Source of the DNA: Liolophura sinensis
Lineage: Eukaryota > Mollusca > Polyplacophora > Chitonida > Chitonidae
Length of the DNA: 64,000 nt
Assembly (NCBI RefSeq): GCF_032854445.1
Contig: NC_088303.1
Coordinates: 6,023,501 to 6,087,500 of the forward strand
Reading direction: 5' to 3'
Both the position numbers and the translations under genes were made by a program. Below, piece after piece: positions 49,931-63,374 of the stretch (the first letter of the stretch is position 1; the number at the start of each line of letters is the position of its first letter). The notes under the pieces are model-generated. The model did no database searches. It saw nothing but the letters and a program-made list of their open reading frames with translations, and was not told the DNA's origin.

Positions 49931-51335
49931 TTATCTCAATTACATGTGTGTAGGCTGACGACAACGTTTTTTTTAGGGAGAGATTCATTCAGAGCATCAA
50001 AAGACACTTCACCTTTATACAGGCACAAAAACGTTAAGATCTTTTACAGTACCGATGACGACAGATGCTTAAATTTTGCTTTCTCGTAACGAACGAAAAA
50101 GTAGGCTAGAATGAGACCCACTTTGGTATCGTAGAATGCGTTTGTGGTAGGGAAATTACACTGCCATATGGGTTCGGTCTCCAATATGCAGGTTTTTGCA
50201 CTGTAGTAATTTTACCCATTTAGCATTTTGTGTGATTTTTCTGTTGCTCGATATACGTGTAGGAGAATTTCTTGACAATGAAACTAGACGACCAAAACCC
50301 TTTTACCTGGTTTTCTACTAAATGACTATTATGTAATAGGTATTAAAAAATTCGACCCACAAAATGCTTGATGCCTTTAACTATAAAATGACGGCTTAAA
50401 ATACATTAATGACCCAGAGGAAGTAAAAAAAATACTGAAAAACTAACATAGAAAAATATTAAAAATCAAAGATAACAAGTTCGTTCTGTTGTTTTTGTTA
50501 TTTTTTTCTTTTTTTTTGTTTACCTCTGTGTTAGTTTGTTTGCTCAACCGAATAATGCAGGAGGATATTTCCTTTTGAAGCAGTTTCCAAGTAGAATCTG
50601 CCGCCTGAGCCTACATCAAAAGACACGTGGGGATATCATAGGCGGAATTATTCCTCGTCAGGAAACTTCAAAAGATGGTTCTAAACCTGAGATAAGAAAA
50701 TTTTATCGTATTAGTGTGTAGTTCACAGACTTCCCTTCCGCCTGATCTGGGTACAAAGCTGCCTTTGACGATACCAAGCATTTTGTTTGCCGCGTTGTGA
50801 AACAACTGGTGCTTGTATGCAACACAGATGCTAAACGTGCTCTTCAATACAATACTGTTTAGAAATCATGGCGTGTGTATTGTTCCATTCTTAGGATGTT
50901 ATAGATTGTTGTTTGAAAGGAGAAGGTGTATCGATTAGGCATTTTACCTGTTGCCACAACCTTTATACTTCAAAGATCGCTTTATGTGCAGCAGGTAATA
51001 TTGACCGGATAAGTCTTCACTGGCCAGCCGGAAAGTGCAGTTCATTGAGAAAACTCAATGTCGGGATTTCTTCTGTTGCTCTTTAATTAGTGGCATGTGC
51101 CAGGAGGAAACAAAGGCGATATTGACCAATCGACAATCAAAACACAGAGAACAGATCTGGCCTATGTTCAGTCTTCATCGTTTGGCGTTTTCATAACACA
51201 GAGCTTTAGTCTTCGCTTGAATAACTACGCTCTTGGTCTTAGACATAACAGGATAAATGAAGTCATCCGGCGTCAGTTTAAGTTCGACCCTTAAAGACGA
51301 GTTTGGGTGACAATTCGGGTGTATTCCCGCTATTC
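49931..51335. other. Non-coding stretch, nothing recognised
   Basis: Includes a T-rich run near 50490-50520. No supported exon. Confidence 0.4.
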
Positions 51336-51339
51336 CCTC

Positions 51340-51445
51340 CTCATTACCAGCATTCTGAACAGCCAGCAAGCTGCGGGGCGTCGTGGGTTTCCCCAGTGAT
51401 CTGCCCTGCTTCGTCAATATTCAGCATCAAGTAAATAAATAAGTA
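51340..51445 (+). mobile_element. SINE family A-like, heavily decayed 3' part
   Basis: CCAGCAAGCTGCGGGGCGTC and GTGGGTTTCCCCAGTG followed by an A-rich tail AAGTAAATAAATAAGTA resemble the middle of family A. The conserved 3' domain is mostly missing. Confidence 0.5.
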
Positions 51446-51454
51446 CACGTTGGT

Positions 51455-51460
<6 letters not shown>

Positions 51461-51522
<62 letters not shown>
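51461..51522. repeat. (GT)31 microsatellite
   Basis: Uninterrupted GT dinucleotides for 62 bp, next to a decayed SINE tail. Imperfect GT continues a few bases to the left. Confidence 0.98.
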
Positions 51523-51525
<3 letters not shown>

Positions 51526-52185
51526 ATTTCTAGTCAACGCGGAAAGTACGCAGGTCAGACTACTGCTAAGTGTTTCAGTTCTTATCGTAGTGTCATCGTT
51601 AGTTTTTGTCCTCATGCACCGATGCGCAAGTGAAGGCGAAGGTGTGAAGTTCATGTGCACCTATCAGTCACGCCCGTCCTCGATCCTCTGCTTTCTGTGA
51701 AGAATACACACCGGATGCGCTCACGGACTCCCTCAGATCTCACAGTGTTTAATGAATGTTATAACTGTGTGGTAGCAATTATACAAAAATAACATGAATG
51801 ATAAAATAACAGATTTGGTTAGTTTTGGTGGCGTACTGTTTACATGGGAGGTGGGACAGATACCTGTGCAGGAAATAAGACTCTCAGCAGGACTTGCCAT
51901 TGCCTTCATTTAATTATCAGACCACTCTAAGAATATAGGGTGGTCGCGGTGTGGAGTGATGGTGGTGGGTACATGCTTGCGTAAACAGATACTCCCCTTG
52001 CCCGTTAATAGCTTGTTTTTAAATTAAACAGTGATTAGAAATTTGACCTGTGAAGCATCCTCTTAGCTCTATGACATGCTATTTATACATGTATGTAGTT
52101 GTATATGTAGACGTCACGTTGAACAGAAGCACCTGCTAAAAAAACTACTTCTTTGTATGACCCATGTTCAAAAAGACCTTTTCAC
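51523..52185. other. Non-coding stretch, nothing recognised
   Basis: No exon, repeat or RNA signal seen between the GT run and the next SINE. Confidence 0.4.
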
Positions 52186-52193
52186 TTACACGA

Positions 52194-52557
52194 ACCGGCA
52201 CCGGCAGCCCAGTTGGTAGAGCGTCCGATCCGGGAGCGGTAGATCCAGGGTCAATCCTGGACCGAGTCACACCTAGGACTTTAAAAGAGGAAGTTGTAAC
52301 TTCCTCACTTGGCGTTCAGCATGAAGGGGATAGTGCAACGACTGGTTGACCCGTATCAGTATAATGGCTCGGGCGGGGTTTACTTGCCTTCGGAAAGGCA
52401 TCTCAGTGAAGCAGCACAAGACAAAAGAGCGGTGGAAATCCGTCCTGCAAAACGGAGGCACATTATATGCACTCTAAGGATTCCTTCGTCGTCATATGAC
52501 TGAAAAATTGTTAAGTACGACGTTAAACCTCACCCACTCACCCACTCACCCACTCAG
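52194..52557 (+). mobile_element. SINE family B, full-length, with short target-site duplication
   Basis: TTACACGA at 52186-52193 and 52558-52565 flanks the element. Head: A box CAGCCCAGTTGGTAGAGCG and B box GGGTCAATCCTGG. The body is as in the 41356 copy. The tail is three to four units of CACCCACT. The head is the best-preserved family B head in the window. Confidence 0.95.
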
Positions 52558-52776
52558 TTACACGACTTTATGAGAAAGGGAAACCGAGATTCCCAGTTTA
52601 AACCATTACCCTTCTCCAGGTAAACCTTAGCAAACCTACTAATATGAAATTTCAATTAAGCAACAAAAACTGGATTCGAACCACTGGATAGCAAATGAGC
52701 ACTGCTTTTTATACGTCTTCACGTAGATGTGTACGGAGACAAACATTTACTATGTATTTAATGGAAAATGCTCTTC

Positions 52777-52902
52777 TATTTATTTACTTATTTGATTAGT
52801 CTTTTACGCCGTCCTCAAGAATATTTTACTTATGCGATGGCAACCACCATTATGGTGGAAGGAAACCGGGGAAAATATTCTTTTATGACTAGATAACGCG
52901 CC
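52777..52902 (-). mobile_element. SINE family A, minus strand, insertion subfamily
   Basis: Inverted tail and 3' domain (TTTACGCCGTCCTCAAGAAT, ATTTTACTTATGCGATGGCA, CACCATTATGGTGG), then GGAAACCGGGGAAAATATTC and TTTTATGACTAGATAACGCG. The last segment is the complement of the extra 30 bp in the 39156 copy. The head is missing. Confidence 0.85.
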
Positions 52903-53026
52903 ATAGTACCTGGTTCAGTTTCACAAAGATGTGCATGTAAGAGAATCACGCATACAAGACAATAATACGGTAAAAGTGACGAATGATAAATTTTGCGTGA
53001 CAAACATTTTTCTGCGAAGCGATATT

Positions 53027-53290
53027 TATTTATTTATTTGATTGGTGTTTTACGCTGTAGTCAAGAATATTTCACTTATACGACGGCGGCCAGCATTATG
53101 GTGGGTGGAAACCGGGCAGAGGCCGGGGGAAACCCACAACCATCCGCAGGTTGCTGGCAGACCTTCCCACGTACAACCGGAGAGGAAGCCAGCATGAGCT
53201 GGACTTGAACTCATAGCGACCGCATTGGTGAGAGACTCCTGGGTCATTACGCTGTGCTAGCGCGCTAACCAACTGAGCCACGGAGACCCT
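53027..53290 (-). mobile_element. SINE family A, full-length, minus strand, with target-site duplication
   Basis: GCGAAGCGATATT (53014-53026) and GCAAAGCGATATT (53292-53304) flank it with one mismatch. On the minus strand: A box TGGCTCAGTTGGTTAGCGCG, B box GAGTTCAAGTCC, GAAACCGGGC-complement and 3' domain, and an AAATAAATAAATA tail at the low-coordinate end. It is nearly identical to the 63095 copy. Confidence 0.95.
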
Positions 53291-53304
53291 CGCAAAGCGA
53301 TATT

Positions 53305-55926
53305 ATGCCGGGAACTGTTGCTTTAGCGACCGATGCACGTGTTGCGATGGTAACGTCGCGTAAATGGGCTGGTGAGTTGAGTTTAATCCGTGAGAAGTCT
53401 CTAACTTTCTGTCCGCGTTTTAGGCTGTAGAGCTAATCATCCAACTGTGCGCTGGAAATAACTAACCTAGCTAAAAGTTAGCTGTCGGACACAAATACCT
53501 TTGATCTTGTATTAAGTCTATTTGTGTCTTATATCATAGCTTATACTGGAAAACAGCAAAGGATAAGTAATGGAAACTTTCGCCACAATGTCACTCAATT
53601 ATCTCCCTTGATGTCACGTTGCACCGTATAACTAAGATATCAATTGGCAACAAGATTGAATGTGGTCAGCTTGAAGCGGACAACCCTCGGTAAAGATTTT
53701 ATTGTACGTAGCCCAATTTTCAGCTTGGCTGAACGGACTATCCTTCTGGCTTAAGGTTAGACATCCTTTGACAAGGCCAGAACATAAAATTTGATCATGT
53801 TATGTGTCCCTAGCAGGCCATGGGATATGGGCAGGATGTAATTGGTAAGCGGGGTCATTGCTTTCGCTTGCCAGCTTGTTTCCAGCCTCGCTGCTTTATT
53901 CGCACACCCTCCCTCTCAACCTGACATATTCTGCACGGTTAATGCTCTCAAAGAAAACCACAGCGCGCCATAATTTGATAATACAAGTGTGACTGTAATC
54001 TGAGCAGCGCAACAAAGCGTTTAATTAAGGTGATTGGGACCGGCCACGGGGCACATGGTACTTGTTAGTCCAGAAGCCGCACGTAAATCTGCGCATTCAA
54101 ATGTAGAGGTTAAATCGTAACTCCATTCTTACATTTGGGTTACATCGATTTGCTCAAGCATTCAACGCTGGCACTCCACTGGTGCGCCTTGTCCTCGAGC
54201 AATCTTTGCTTCACTGACAGCAAGAGACAGACGCTGATAATAAGGTTTCAAGCGAGTTATGTGTTCGGGCAAAATGTAACAGTTGGCGTGTTGTACGCTA
54301 ATTACGGAATGGCAAATATCATTTTCAGAATGGTATGTTATTAACGAACGGTTTTATCATAGATTTTCTCACACGGGATACTGTCGATCAGAGGAACCCT
54401 CGTATCATGAGAAAAAAGGTAAGTTATACATTTGCCCGGAAGAGTATTGTCTTCACCGAAACTGTCTCGCAATCTATAACTTCAGTTGATCCCATGGTTT
54501 GTTTTAAGAGCGCAACCGTGAACAGTTCGAGTTACTTAACAGTATTTAGATATTTATTTCATCTTATGGCACGATCTTGTAAATATACAACATTACTGTA
54601 AAGGTGTTGTATTTTACAAATGTGACAGAGTACGGAAAGCCAAAGTTAAGTGCCAGGGTATTCAGAATGAAACTGTTCACTGTTGGAATGGCATGATGAT
54701 ATTATCTCTGTTTTTGTAGCTACGCTTATGTTTATACCAAGGATAAAAAAATATGGACGTTTCAGGCCTATACTCGCAAGACCAATATCTAAAACAACGT
54801 TCACCACAAACCATTTATGATCTATAAAGATATATATATGATCTACACATGATCTTTATCATGTACTTTGTTAGATGAAAAGTTGTCGATAATCAATAAT
54901 ATGGATCTCAGTCCAGATTTGATTGCAACTATTAACACATCCTACGTAGTAATTTTATTCAGCACGTTGCTTACACATGGTTAAGTCTGATCACATCTTG
55001 CCCATGATTGTACAAATACGTTTTTACCAGTCTTTGTTTCTCCGTGTGGTATTTTTGTGCATAAGGTTCATTTGTCCATGAGTCTTTCTTCACATTCAGA
55101 TACAGTTTACTGTTTTGATTGGGGAGGCCTTTACATATAAGCAATCACGCCAATATTTTCCCTGGGGATGCATATATAGTTATATTTATACAAATTAAAA
55201 CATGTAATACAGTAAGTATTTGATACATACGCGTTCGTATAAGCAATCACGCTAATATAGAAAGTAATTTTCTCTGTATAAGTGCAAAATTAACGCATGT
55301 AATACAACACATACATATGTACATAGAAGTACGTTATAGAACCAAATAAATGTATAAAATAAATTTATATTTAATTACTGGGTATTCACAAGTTTGAAAA
55401 AAAAAATAGACCAGTAATAATAATCAAATAATAAACTGAACAGGCAATGTTTAAACCAATTTCTTAAAAAAATTATGCAAATGTTCAATATGTAATAATG
55501 ACACTGCTTCGACATATGAGGTGGCTTTGTCATTGTGTCTGGCAGGCTACACAGAACTGCTCTGGAGTAAATCACATCAAAATTCTGACCTATATGTAGC
55601 TCAGCGAGGTATTCTGATACATTAGTTCTGCTCATTGATTTGTAATACGTACTTTGTGTATATTATATCTGTTTCACTCGCTCTGTATTTCTCTTTGTCA
55701 CAATTTGATACATTCATTAAAATGTTTATGTGCTATTCATAGAAGCTCTTGCGCGAGTTTGTGTACCGAGGTAAGGCAAACTAATAAACAGCTGCATTCA
55801 GAGAAACCATTTGATGATGTGGCTTAAGCCAGAAGTGACCAATGTCCATCTGAGCACTTTTCATTGGGTTGTACCTTATTGGCTGTATGCTGATTGAATA
55901 GTTCTGTACACATTCCTTTAAAGCAC
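53305..55926. other. Intergenic stretch downstream of the receptor gene
   Basis: AT-rich, especially 54800-55450. One 90-nt exon candidate (54329-54418, plus strand) is listed separately. Nothing else recognised. Confidence 0.4.
54329..54418 (+). CDS. Candidate 90-nt internal exon, unknown protein
   Basis: Acceptor ATATCATTTTCAG (ends 54328) and consensus donor AAG/GTAAGT (GT at 54419). The 90 nt are a whole number of codons and are open in two frames. One starts NGMLLTNGFIIDFLTRD (phase 0 at both ends). The other contains WYVINERFYHRFSHTGYC. Neither is recognisable and no partner exon was found, so the case rests on the splice consensus alone. Confidence 0.2.
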
Positions 55927-55932
55927 TTTATT
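55927..55932 (-). terminator. Poly(A) signal AATAAA of the minus-strand receptor gene
   Basis: AATAAA on the minus strand, about 440 bp past the stop codon at 56369, in the context CCCAATAAAGTGC. It is the nearest canonical signal that fits a 3' UTR of ordinary length. Confidence 0.55.
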
Positions 55933-56368
55933 GGGCGAGTGTAAGGTAAAAAGCAATGAAACCCCAGGGACCGCTTCTAGTGCCTCAGGGAAAAAATTCC
56001 ATTGTCCGATCTTCAATTACAGCTCTAGCAAGAATCAGATTTCATTTGGTTAAGTCACATGTTGATTCTTTCATCCTATGTACGCCATCGGGAAGTTTTG
56101 GAAACCATTCTTTTGGGTTAAAAAAAAAGAGCGGTGAAAAATCTACCAGTCAATTTAATTTTGTCGAACACCGCGCTCAGTTCATCGTGGCTTACTCTGA
56201 CATCGAACTTGAGTGGCTTTTACATTATAACAATTTAAAAGGCAACCATTGATCCCCGATGTGTGCAGCAAATTGGACGGTATCTCTTTCAAACTATAAA
56301 AGACTAGGGGCTAGCTATAGAAGGAAATTGATAGAGGCGAGTCTCAACGCGTCGGTGTCAGAGTGCGG
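55933..56368 (-). other. Probable 3' UTR of the receptor gene
   Basis: Lies between the stop codon and the poly(A) signal on the minus strand. A 98-codon plus-strand open frame at 55956-56252 overlaps it, looks incidental and was not called. Confidence 0.5.
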
Positions 56369-56764
56369 TTAACTTGTGGAACCGATGAAGTTCTCCGTCG
56401 TGGAGATGTCTTCATCGGCGGGTGTCACTTGAGATAAAGGAAAATCTGGTGCCAAGGCTCCGGGTGAGTCAAGCGGAACGCTCGTGTCCAAAGTAGAAGC
56501 TGTGTCCGCAAAAGACTGGCATGAACACGAAGTTTGCATATTTAACAAGTAGTCTGAACCGTGATGAGAAAGTTGACACCGATGGCGTCTTCTCGTATTG
56601 CCCAAACAGCGAGGGCACAAAGATCCCATATTCTCTAGACTAAACAATTCCGTGGCACAAGCGTTGGAAGGGTTGGATGGGCTTGATGTCTCTAAAATAC
56701 GTTGTAAGGTCTTGATTTCCTGCTTCTGGGCATTGTACAAACTCACCAGCCTGTCTATCTCTGC
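56369..56764 (-). CDS. Last coding exon of a class C GPCR-like protein: coiled coil and cytoplasmic tail
   Basis: Begins after the acceptor CTTACTTTCATTTCAG and encodes 131 residues plus a stop. Residues 1-25 (AEIDRLVSLYNAQKQEIKTL and following) form a short coiled coil with I3, L6, Y10, I17, L20 and L24 at a/d positions. A Ser/Asn-rich linker follows, then a pair CPRC (50-53), an Arg-rich stretch NTRRRHR (56-62), more cysteines (79-82, CSCQ at 80) and a Ser/Thr/Asp/Pro-rich acidic end finishing IGSTS. The preceding intron is phase 0, 3134 bp, and matches the phase of the exon at 59899. In GABA-B receptors a coiled coil for heterodimerisation sits at this distance after TM7, with an R-x-R type ER-retention signal behind it. 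The same order here supports, but does not prove, that family. Acts presumably on the cytoplasmic side of the plasma membrane. Confidence 0.75.
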   Translation of the reverse strand, partial: AEIDRLVSLYNAQKQEIKTLQRILETSSPSNPSNACATELFSLENMGSLCPRCLGNTRRRHRCQLSHHGSDYLLNMQTSCSCQSFADTASTLDTSVPLDSPGALAPDFPLSQVTPADEDISTTENFIGSTS

Positions 56765-59898
<3,134 letters not shown>

Positions 59899-60132
59899 CT
59901 CTGTGTATCCAGCACACTGCGATGGCTTTTCCCCAGCCCGTGGTTGCTCTTCCGCATGCGCAGTATCCTCGTTTGTTTTCGTGACGATCATTGGTCCACA
60001 TGGGTAACATGTGACAGTTTTGATATCGCCGTTATTCTCTAAGACAATACGAAGTCTGTGCGCATGGTCGTGATTAGACACAGTAGAAACGGTTGTTAGG
60101 AACTCTCGTCTTGGGAAGAAAACCATGAAAAC
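59899..60132 (-). CDS. Penultimate exon of a class C GPCR-like protein: end of TM7 and linker
   Basis: Acceptor TTGTGTTATTTCAG, donor GAG/GTGAGT. Its 234 nt give 78 codons with phase-0 introns on both sides. It starts VFMVFFPRREFLTTVSTVSN, where the hydrophobic part followed by FFPRR looks like the end of transmembrane helix 7 and its cytoplasmic boundary (class C receptors typically have F-x-P-K there). The remainder is a hydrophilic linker of about 60 residues (HDHAHRLRIVLENNGD...) leading to the coiled coil in the next exon. The open frame extends upstream to 60297, but those codons are intronic because a clear acceptor interrupts them. Confidence in the exon is good, in the receptor family moderate. 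Confidence 0.72.
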
Positions 60133-61592
60133 CTGAAATAACACAAGAGATTTCAAGTCATAAATACATGCAATACTCAAGAAAGCTATTTCTCTGCCTG
60201 GAAAGAGCCTACATGCCCACTTGGGGGATAAGCGATTTGGGAGAATATATACGATATTTAATTCTAAAGATGTCACGACCTTCCTTACACCCGGCATTAT
60301 AATTTGCCGTTTCAGTCTGTTTTTGAGACATCAGAACCGTCCTGTCAGCTTGCTCAAGGCATTTCACGACTCCCATTATCAATACATATGTGGCATTTCA
60401 CGGCTCCCATTATCAGTGTATATTTGGCATTTCACGACCCCCATTATCTGTATACTTGTTGCATTTCATCACTTTCTGTCAGTTCAGAACAGAGAAAACC
60501 AAAATTGTAGGACAAAAATGTGTAAAACAAAATTATGTGGTAAAGGTAGAGCGCCATAGTCACCCACTATAGGCTTATGCACTGATGAGATCTGTCAGTT
60601 TGGAATCAGTCTGGAAGAACAACACTATACGGTCATAAATCTAAACGCATACGAGATATATACTAATTTCGGATGTGACTTGGAATTTACAATTACTAAG
60701 TCAGTTAAGGGTGTGGGTTGCCTATTTGGCACCATTGTCTAGTACAGCCCCTCAGGGGTAAATTACGCAGGTGTAAAGAAATAGAAACATACCACTCCAC
60801 CAGTTAGAATTTACTTTCCACCTCTACACCCAAATAATACTAACATCCATCAATGACGAACATGGTGTCCGTTAGCTATGGCACTAATCTGGTTTTTACT
60901 GTGTTTACCTTTCGTTAATGGCTGTCTGAAAGGGCAATACGAGGACAACAGGATTAGGGTCTCCCTTACTCCTATACATTTTGAGAAAATATTTGCGGAA
61001 AACTTTCTCGATTTCGCCTTGATTACCAGCACCTTTGTGTATACCTAATATTTCTTTGCTTCAAAAGTCTAAACAGTGTTCTTTTTTGTGGGATCCAAAA
61101 TGGCTTAATATCCATTTTTCCAATAATTAATTATTTAACCACGCCAAGCATTACTTATTAATCCTGAAGAAAATATGCCGCTCGAATGGAATGATTTCAA
61201 AGTTACTGTCTTTATGAAGAGTCTACAAGGGTTACCAGTCCACTCCCAGCCCTCTCAATTCCTCATCTCCCCACCTCCCTCCCCCACCCCCCATGACATA
61301 ACTTCCGCAACGGGCATAAATCCGCAACGCAGACTTTCAGCTCAACCGCTTCTTCTGGACTACATTGCTCCGGGTGTAAACCCGTATTCCGGCCACAGGG
61401 GACCATTGGAATAAGGTGTAATGACAAATCAAGCCCTACCTATGCGGTTAGGCTGCAACCAATCACTCATGGCCTCAGAACTTGAGAGGCGTCAGCGTTG
61501 AAGCTTGCCCATCCCCTCACGGCTATATTTCCTGCCGTGATGGAGAACTCTTGGGCTAAAGGTTGACTACATACTTTAGGCTATCCACTCAC
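60133..61592 (-). other. Intron of the receptor gene (1460 bp)
   Basis: Bounded by GTGAGT (minus strand, 61592) and TATTTCAG (60133). Holds a 34-bp tandem repeat at 60359-60475 and, at 61269-61292, C tracts of 4, 3, 5 and 6 on the plus strand, so the transcribed RNA has the matching G tracts. An 112-codon plus-strand open frame here is incidental. Confidence 0.7.
60359..60475. repeat. 34-bp tandem repeat, about 3.4 copies, in the intron
   Basis: GCATTTCA starts at 60359, 60393, 60427 and 60461, exactly 34 bp apart. Shared words are CACGACTCCCATTATC and close variants. Confidence 0.92.
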
Positions 61593-61698
61593 CCTCCCTC
61601 CAATCACGCCGACCAGCACTGACGTGGCCAGAGAGTGAACACGGAAGAAACCGGACACGACAACTGCATATTCCCAGGAAAATGCGCCACCTATACCT
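61593..61698 (-). CDS. Upstream exon of a class C GPCR-like protein: TM6/TM7 region
   Basis: Acceptor CGTTTTTCTTATTTCCACAG, donor AGG/GTGAGT. The first nucleotide completes a split codon, then 35 codons: GIGGAFSWEYAVVV, then SGFFRVHSLATSVLVGVIGGR. Joined in phase 0 to the next exon it gives RVHSLATSVLVGVIGGR-VFMVFFPRR, which I align by eye with the extracellular loop 3 and TM7 of metabotropic glutamate-type receptors. One oddity is an arginine at the exon junction inside the presumed helix, so the topology or the family could be otherwise. An AG two bases downstream is an alternative acceptor. Upstream exons were not found in the remaining 2.3 kb, so the gene's 5' part lies outside the window. 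Confidence 0.6.
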
Positions 61699-63082
61699 CT
61701 GTGGAAATAAGAAAAACGCAACAATTAACAGACGGTTGTATGTCGCTGTTACATTTCCATATAACTGAGCTGGGATAGAGTGCGCGTTCCTGGCGGTCTT
61801 CGGCCATTGTGGAGAGCAACCTGCCTCTCGTCTACAATAGCTAATCTGCACACTTCTGACCATAATCGATGGCAATTAGTCCTCTGTCTTGATGTGTCTT
61901 CCCGCTAAGCTGTGGTCACCAATGAGAAGAGCAAATCGAGATCATAATTATTTGTTACCCTGAAAATTCTATCGAAATCAGAATTATTTATTACCAGTTA
62001 GACGGAGGGACTAGGCTAAACGCCAAGGATTACTCTGTGAAGGTAAAACACAAAAATACTGCGAAATTCGTGCCGGGTGTTGAAGCTACTTACTATTTTG
62101 AGGCCTAAAGATCAGAACAATCGAAAAGACCTAAATTCCATTGAAATTCAAAATAATCGCAATTTGTTTTTTTTCACAAGCACTGGTTGATGACATAACT
62201 GTTCTTTGAAGCCTTTCAGTAGGCGTGCACCGGGAATGATTAAAATGGTGGTACGCGTACAGATAACATCAGCTCGATTATTTGTGCAACAATTCCATGT
62301 GGGCTGTATCCAGGAGGCGTTAATTGAAATTATTTTAGTAATTTTGAGAACAATCATTTATTGAGAGGGTTGATAGCATATCGCAATGTGAAGTGTAAGA
62401 TATCACTCATCCGTGCAAGCCTTGTTCTAGCCGTTCCAAATTGTCAATGTCGCCAGGGAGAAAATGGGAATATTCTTCTACGCACAATTACCTATTAATT
62501 GGTGGAAGCATTGTCCAGTGAACAAAGAAAGCAATCATTTCTGTAAATATTAACGCATGGGAAATACAATGACTCAAATTGTAATGAAGTCCAAAGGCAA
62601 TTTTGTTCACAAGTGGTTCATGGAAGTGTGTTTTTGTTGTCAGAGTACTTGTGTAAAGGTATCTTTTGAATTCTTAATAGCAAGACATCTATAGAGTGAT
62701 GATTGCCGAATACAAATGACTACAGGGTTACAAGAAAAGGCTACGTCACTCAGGTTAAAGATGAATTAGGATTTGAAAAGATGGGGTCAGTTCGTTAGTG
62801 TGTCAAAACAATCAGGCAGGTATAAAACGCAAGGTGTAGGGTTCCTGAAACTAGACGTCGAAACAGATATTCGTATACCAGTCGTCAGCTATAATGGACG
62901 TCACCAGTCAATAATCGCAAGACCATTTTCCAACCCAACATTCAACACAAAACAAGAACGTATATGAAGTGAAAACTTGGAAGGGACTCTTGCTCAGAGA
63001 AGCTATCAACAATTTTCAGTGATGACGGAAAGTTCATTGCTGGTAAAGAATTTAATCATAACTGACAGTGGTCAGCATGAAT
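61699..63082. other. Upstream intron of the receptor gene (probable)
   Basis: Should belong to the intron before the 61593-61698 exon. Candidate donors on the minus strand (for example near 62088) are preceded by in-frame stops. Nothing else recognised. Confidence 0.4.
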
Positions 63083-63094
63083 GTTATTTTTAAA

Positions 63095-63362
63095 GGGGCC
63101 TTCGTGGCTCAGTTGGTTAGCGCGCTAGCGCAGCGTAATGACCCAGGAGTCTCTCACCAATGCGGTCGCTGTGAGTTCAAGTCCAGCTCATGCTGGCTTC
63201 CTCTCCGGTTGTACGTGGGAAGGTCTGCAGCAACCTGCGGATGGTCGTGAGTTTCCCCCGGGCTGTGCCCGGTTTCCTCCCACCATAATGCTGGCCGCCG
63301 TCGTATAAGTGAAATATTCTTGAGTACGGCGTAAAACACCAATCAATTCAAATCAAATCAAA
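63095..63362 (+). mobile_element. SINE family A, full-length reference copy, with 12-bp target-site duplication
   Basis: GTTATTTTTAAA at 63083-63094 and 63363-63374 brackets it perfectly. The head has A box TGGCTCAGTTGGTTAGCGCG and B box GAGTTCAAGTCC. The body has CAGCAACCTGCGGATGGTCG and a 3' domain GTCGTATAAGTGAAATATTC, TTGAGTACGGCGTAAAACAC. The tail is CAATTCAAATCAAATCAA. It is polymerase III-type and depends on a LINE for movement. Probably lies in the upstream intron of the receptor gene. Confidence 0.96.
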
Positions 63363-63374
63363 GTTATTTTTAAA

